This document shows, one piece after another, positions 6,641-8,051 of a DNA stretch of 8,051 nucleotides (its first letter is position 1; each line of letters starts with the position of its first letter). Origin of the DNA: Clostridia bacterium (GTDB lineage: Bacteria > Bacillota > Clostridia > Oscillospirales > Acutalibacteraceae); NCBI GenBank assembly GCA_017519685.1, contig JAFWRV010000428.1, forward strand, positions 1-8,051, read 5' to 3'. Under the pieces are notes generated by a model. The model was given only the letters and a program-made list of their open reading frames with translations, was not told the DNA's origin and searched no databases. The position numbers and the translations under genes are program-made.

Positions 6641-7927
6641 ATGATTGACATCAAATTTCTCAGAGAAAATCCCGATGCGGTTAAGCAGAATATCAAAAAT
6701 AAATTTCAGGACAGCAAGCTTCCCCTTGTTGATGAGGTAATAGAGCTTGACGCGAAACTCCGCGCCGCCAAGACGGAGGCGGATAATCTCCGCGCCAACA
6801 GAAACAAGGTTTCCAAGGAAATCGGCGCTCTTATGGCTCAGGGCAAAAAGGAAGAGGGCATGGCGGCGAAGGCAAAGGTAACCGAGTTTTCAGACCGCCT
6901 CGCCGAGTGTGAAAAACTCGAAGAGGAGCTCGGCGAAAAAGTCACAAAGATTATGATGGCTATTCCGAACATCATTGACCCGAGCGTTCCCATCGGCAAA
7001 GATGACAGCGAGAATGTCGAGGTCACAAAGTACGGTGAGCCGGTTGTTCCCGATTTTGAGATTCCTTATCATACCGATATTATGGAGAGCTTCGGCGGCA
7101 TCGACCTTGATTCCGCGAGAAAGGTCGCCGGCAACGGTTTTTACTATCTTGTCGGTGATATCGCGCGCCTTCATTCCGCCTGCATCGCCTACGCCAGAGA
7201 TTTTATGATTGACAGAGGATTCACATACTGCGTTCCTCCGTTTATGATTCGCTCGGGCGTTGTCACCGGAGTTATGAGCTTCGCCGAAATGGACGCCATG
7301 ATGTATAAAATCGAGGGAGAGGATCTCTACCTTATCGGCACGAGCGAACACTCCATGATAGGTAAATATATTGACACAATCATTGAGGAGGATACCCTTC
7401 CCCATACTCTCACGAGCTATTCACCCTGCTTCCGCAAGGAAAAGGGCGCTCACGGTATCGAGGAGAGGGGAGTTTACAGAATCCATCAGTTTGAAAAGCA
7501 GGAAATGATAGTAGTCTGCAAACCCGAAGACAGCAAGATGTGGTTTGACAAGCTCTGGCAGAATACCGTTGACCTGTTCAGAAGTATGGATGTTCCCGTA
7601 AGAACGCTTGAATGCTGCTCGGGCGACCTTGCAGACCTCAAAGTCAAATCCTTTGACGTCGAGGCGTGGTCACCCAGACAGAAGAAATATTTCGAGGTCG
7701 GCTCCTGCTCAAACCTCGGAGACGCGCAGGCAAGAAGACTCAAAATCAGAGTCAACGGCAAGGACGGCAAATATTTCGCGCACACTCTCAACAACACCGT
7801 TGTCGCTCCTCCGAGAATGCTGATTGCCCTGCTTGAGAATAATCTCAACGCCGACGGCAGCGTCAACATTCCCAAAGTCCTTCAGCCTTATATGGGCGGC
7901 AAGGAAAAGCTTATCCCCAATAAATAA
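6641..7927 (+). CDS. serS: Seryl-tRNA synthetase, archaeal/eukaryotic-like variant
   Basis: This 428-residue class II synthetase charges tRNA-Ser with serine. The N-terminal arm (about 27-105) is a Lys/Glu-rich antiparallel coiled coil that contacts the long variable arm of tRNA-Ser. The catalytic core has LIGTSEHSM (231-239, TSE in place of the usual TAE serine-binding motif), motif 2 with CFRKEKGAHGIEERGVYRIH (263-282), YFEVGSCSNLGDAQARR (350-366), and motif 3 LNNTVVAPPRMLIALLENN (383-401) with Arg392. Standard bacterial SerRS has CFRSEAGSAGRDTRG and a GLAVGRTLVA-type motif 3. The version here, with LNNT before motif 3 and HQFEKQEMIVVCKPEDS after motif 2, is closer to archaeal and eukaryotic SerRS, though its length and two-domain layout are ordinary. 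The ATG follows the mrp stop with no gap, and AAAGGA (6624-6629) inside mrp may serve as its ribosome site. No T-box leader precedes it. It could be the only SerRS of the cell or a second copy. Confidence 0.94.
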   Translation: MIDIKFLRENPDAVKQNIKNKFQDSKLPLVDEVIELDAKLRAAKTEADNLRANRNKVSKEIGALMAQGKKEEGMAAKAKVTEFSDRLAECEKLEEELGEKVTKIMMAIPNIIDPSVPIGKDDSENVEVTKYGEPVVPDFEIPYHTDIMESFGGIDLDSARKVAGNGFYYLVGDIARLHSACIAYARDFMIDRGFTYCVPPFMIRSGVVTGVMSFAEMDAMMYKIEGEDLYLIGTSEHSMIGKYIDTIIEEDTLPHTLTSYSPCFRKEKGAHGIEERGVYRIHQFEKQEMIVVCKPEDSKMWFDKLWQNTVDLFRSMDVPVRTLECCSGDLADLKVKSFDVEAWSPRQKKYFEVGSCSNLGDAQARRLKIRVNGKDGKYFAHTLNNTVVAPPRMLIALLENNLNADGSVNIPKVLQPYMGGKEKLIPNK

Positions 7928-7940
7928 TATAAAGTCAAAA

Positions 7941-7971
7941 ACATCCGCGCCGTAAGACGCGGATGTTTTTT
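7941..7971 (+). terminator. Rho-independent terminator, probably bidirectional
   Basis: A perfect 9-base-pair stem, ACATCCGCG (7941-7949) with CGCGGATGT (7958-7966), encloses an 8-base loop and runs into six Ts (7966-7971). It lies 13 bases after the serS stop. Four As before the left arm (7937-7940) provide a U-run on the other strand, so the same hairpin could end a convergent minus-strand gene. Confidence 0.93.
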
Positions 7972-7999
7972 GCGCAAATCTATCGGACAATAAAGCAGG

Positions 8000-8051
8000 T
8001 TACCGGTTTCGGATTATTTCCGGCATTCCGTATTCCGCCACTTCTCCGTTA
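8000..8051 (-). CDS. Possible 3' end of a convergent gene, cut by the window edge
   Basis: One minus-strand frame is open from the right edge to a TAA at 8000-8002 and reads NGEVAEYGMPEIIRNR, a believable soluble protein C-terminus. Another minus-strand frame is also open for 23 codons over this stretch, so the choice rests on amino-acid composition and on the terminator about 30 bases downstream that would work in this direction. Sixteen residues are too few to name a family. Confidence 0.3.
   Translation of the reverse strand, partial: NGEVAEYGMPEIIRNR

Noticed and set aside
6890..7405. Minus-strand 171-residue open frame inside serS
   Set aside because: It is antisense to the synthetase core, whose motifs are continuous and intact.
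1..8051. CRISPR array, tRNA/rRNA, insertion sequence, phage or defence genes
   Set aside because: No spaced direct repeats, cloverleaf, transposase-like or defence-like sequence was seen on either strand; the genes are housekeeping and sugar-use families.

Overview
The window looks like ordinary chromosomal DNA from a fermentative gut-type Clostridia (Firmicutes), possibly Oscillospiraceae/Ruminococcaceae. This is inferred from moderate GC genes with AT-rich gaps, Shine-Dalgarno-led starts, an Mrp protein with a Cys-rich N-terminus, and a fucoside-utilisation gene set. No 16S or other marker is present, so the placement is tentative. There are seven complete genes in two divergent groups.

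Left group, minus strand, read from about 4941 down to 78: a GtrA-family membrane protein (4363-4914), a GPH/MelB-type sugar transporter (2909-4336), a cytoplasmic-looking GH29 alpha-L-fucosidase (1603-2892), and the bifunctional NAD(P)H-hydrate repair enzyme Nnr (78-1598). Gaps are 26, 16 and 4 bases, so this is very probably one operon. The transporter and fucosidase form a self-contained unit for importing a fucosylated sugar and cleaving it inside the cell. GtrA (lipid-linked sugar or cell-surface glycan) and Nnr (metabolite repair) are less obvious partners.

Right group, plus strand: a DUF1624/HGSNAT-type multi-membrane acyltransferase-like protein (best start 5019), the Mrp/NBP35 Fe-S carrier ATPase (5810-6640), and a seryl-tRNA synthetase (6641-7927) with archaeal/eukaryotic-flavoured motifs. 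The second and third genes abut without a gap. A strong hairpin with a T-run at 7941-7971 ends the group. Beyond it, a short minus-strand reading frame running off the right edge is probably the 3' end of a convergent gene.

The two groups diverge from a short AT-rich region (4915-5018). It holds two recognisable sigma-A-type promoters whose -35 boxes lie 7 bases apart, with an inverted repeat (4975-4994) sitting across both. The plus-strand promoter places its expected start point on the ATG at 5019, suggesting a leaderless mRNA. The left 77 bases contain a heptamer tandem repeat cut by the window edge. No tRNA, rRNA, CRISPR array, insertion sequence, phage gene or defence system was found, and no clearly new multi-gene system. 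The most interesting points are the divergent control region, the altered cation/sugar-site residues of the transporter, and the atypical SerRS without a T-box leader.
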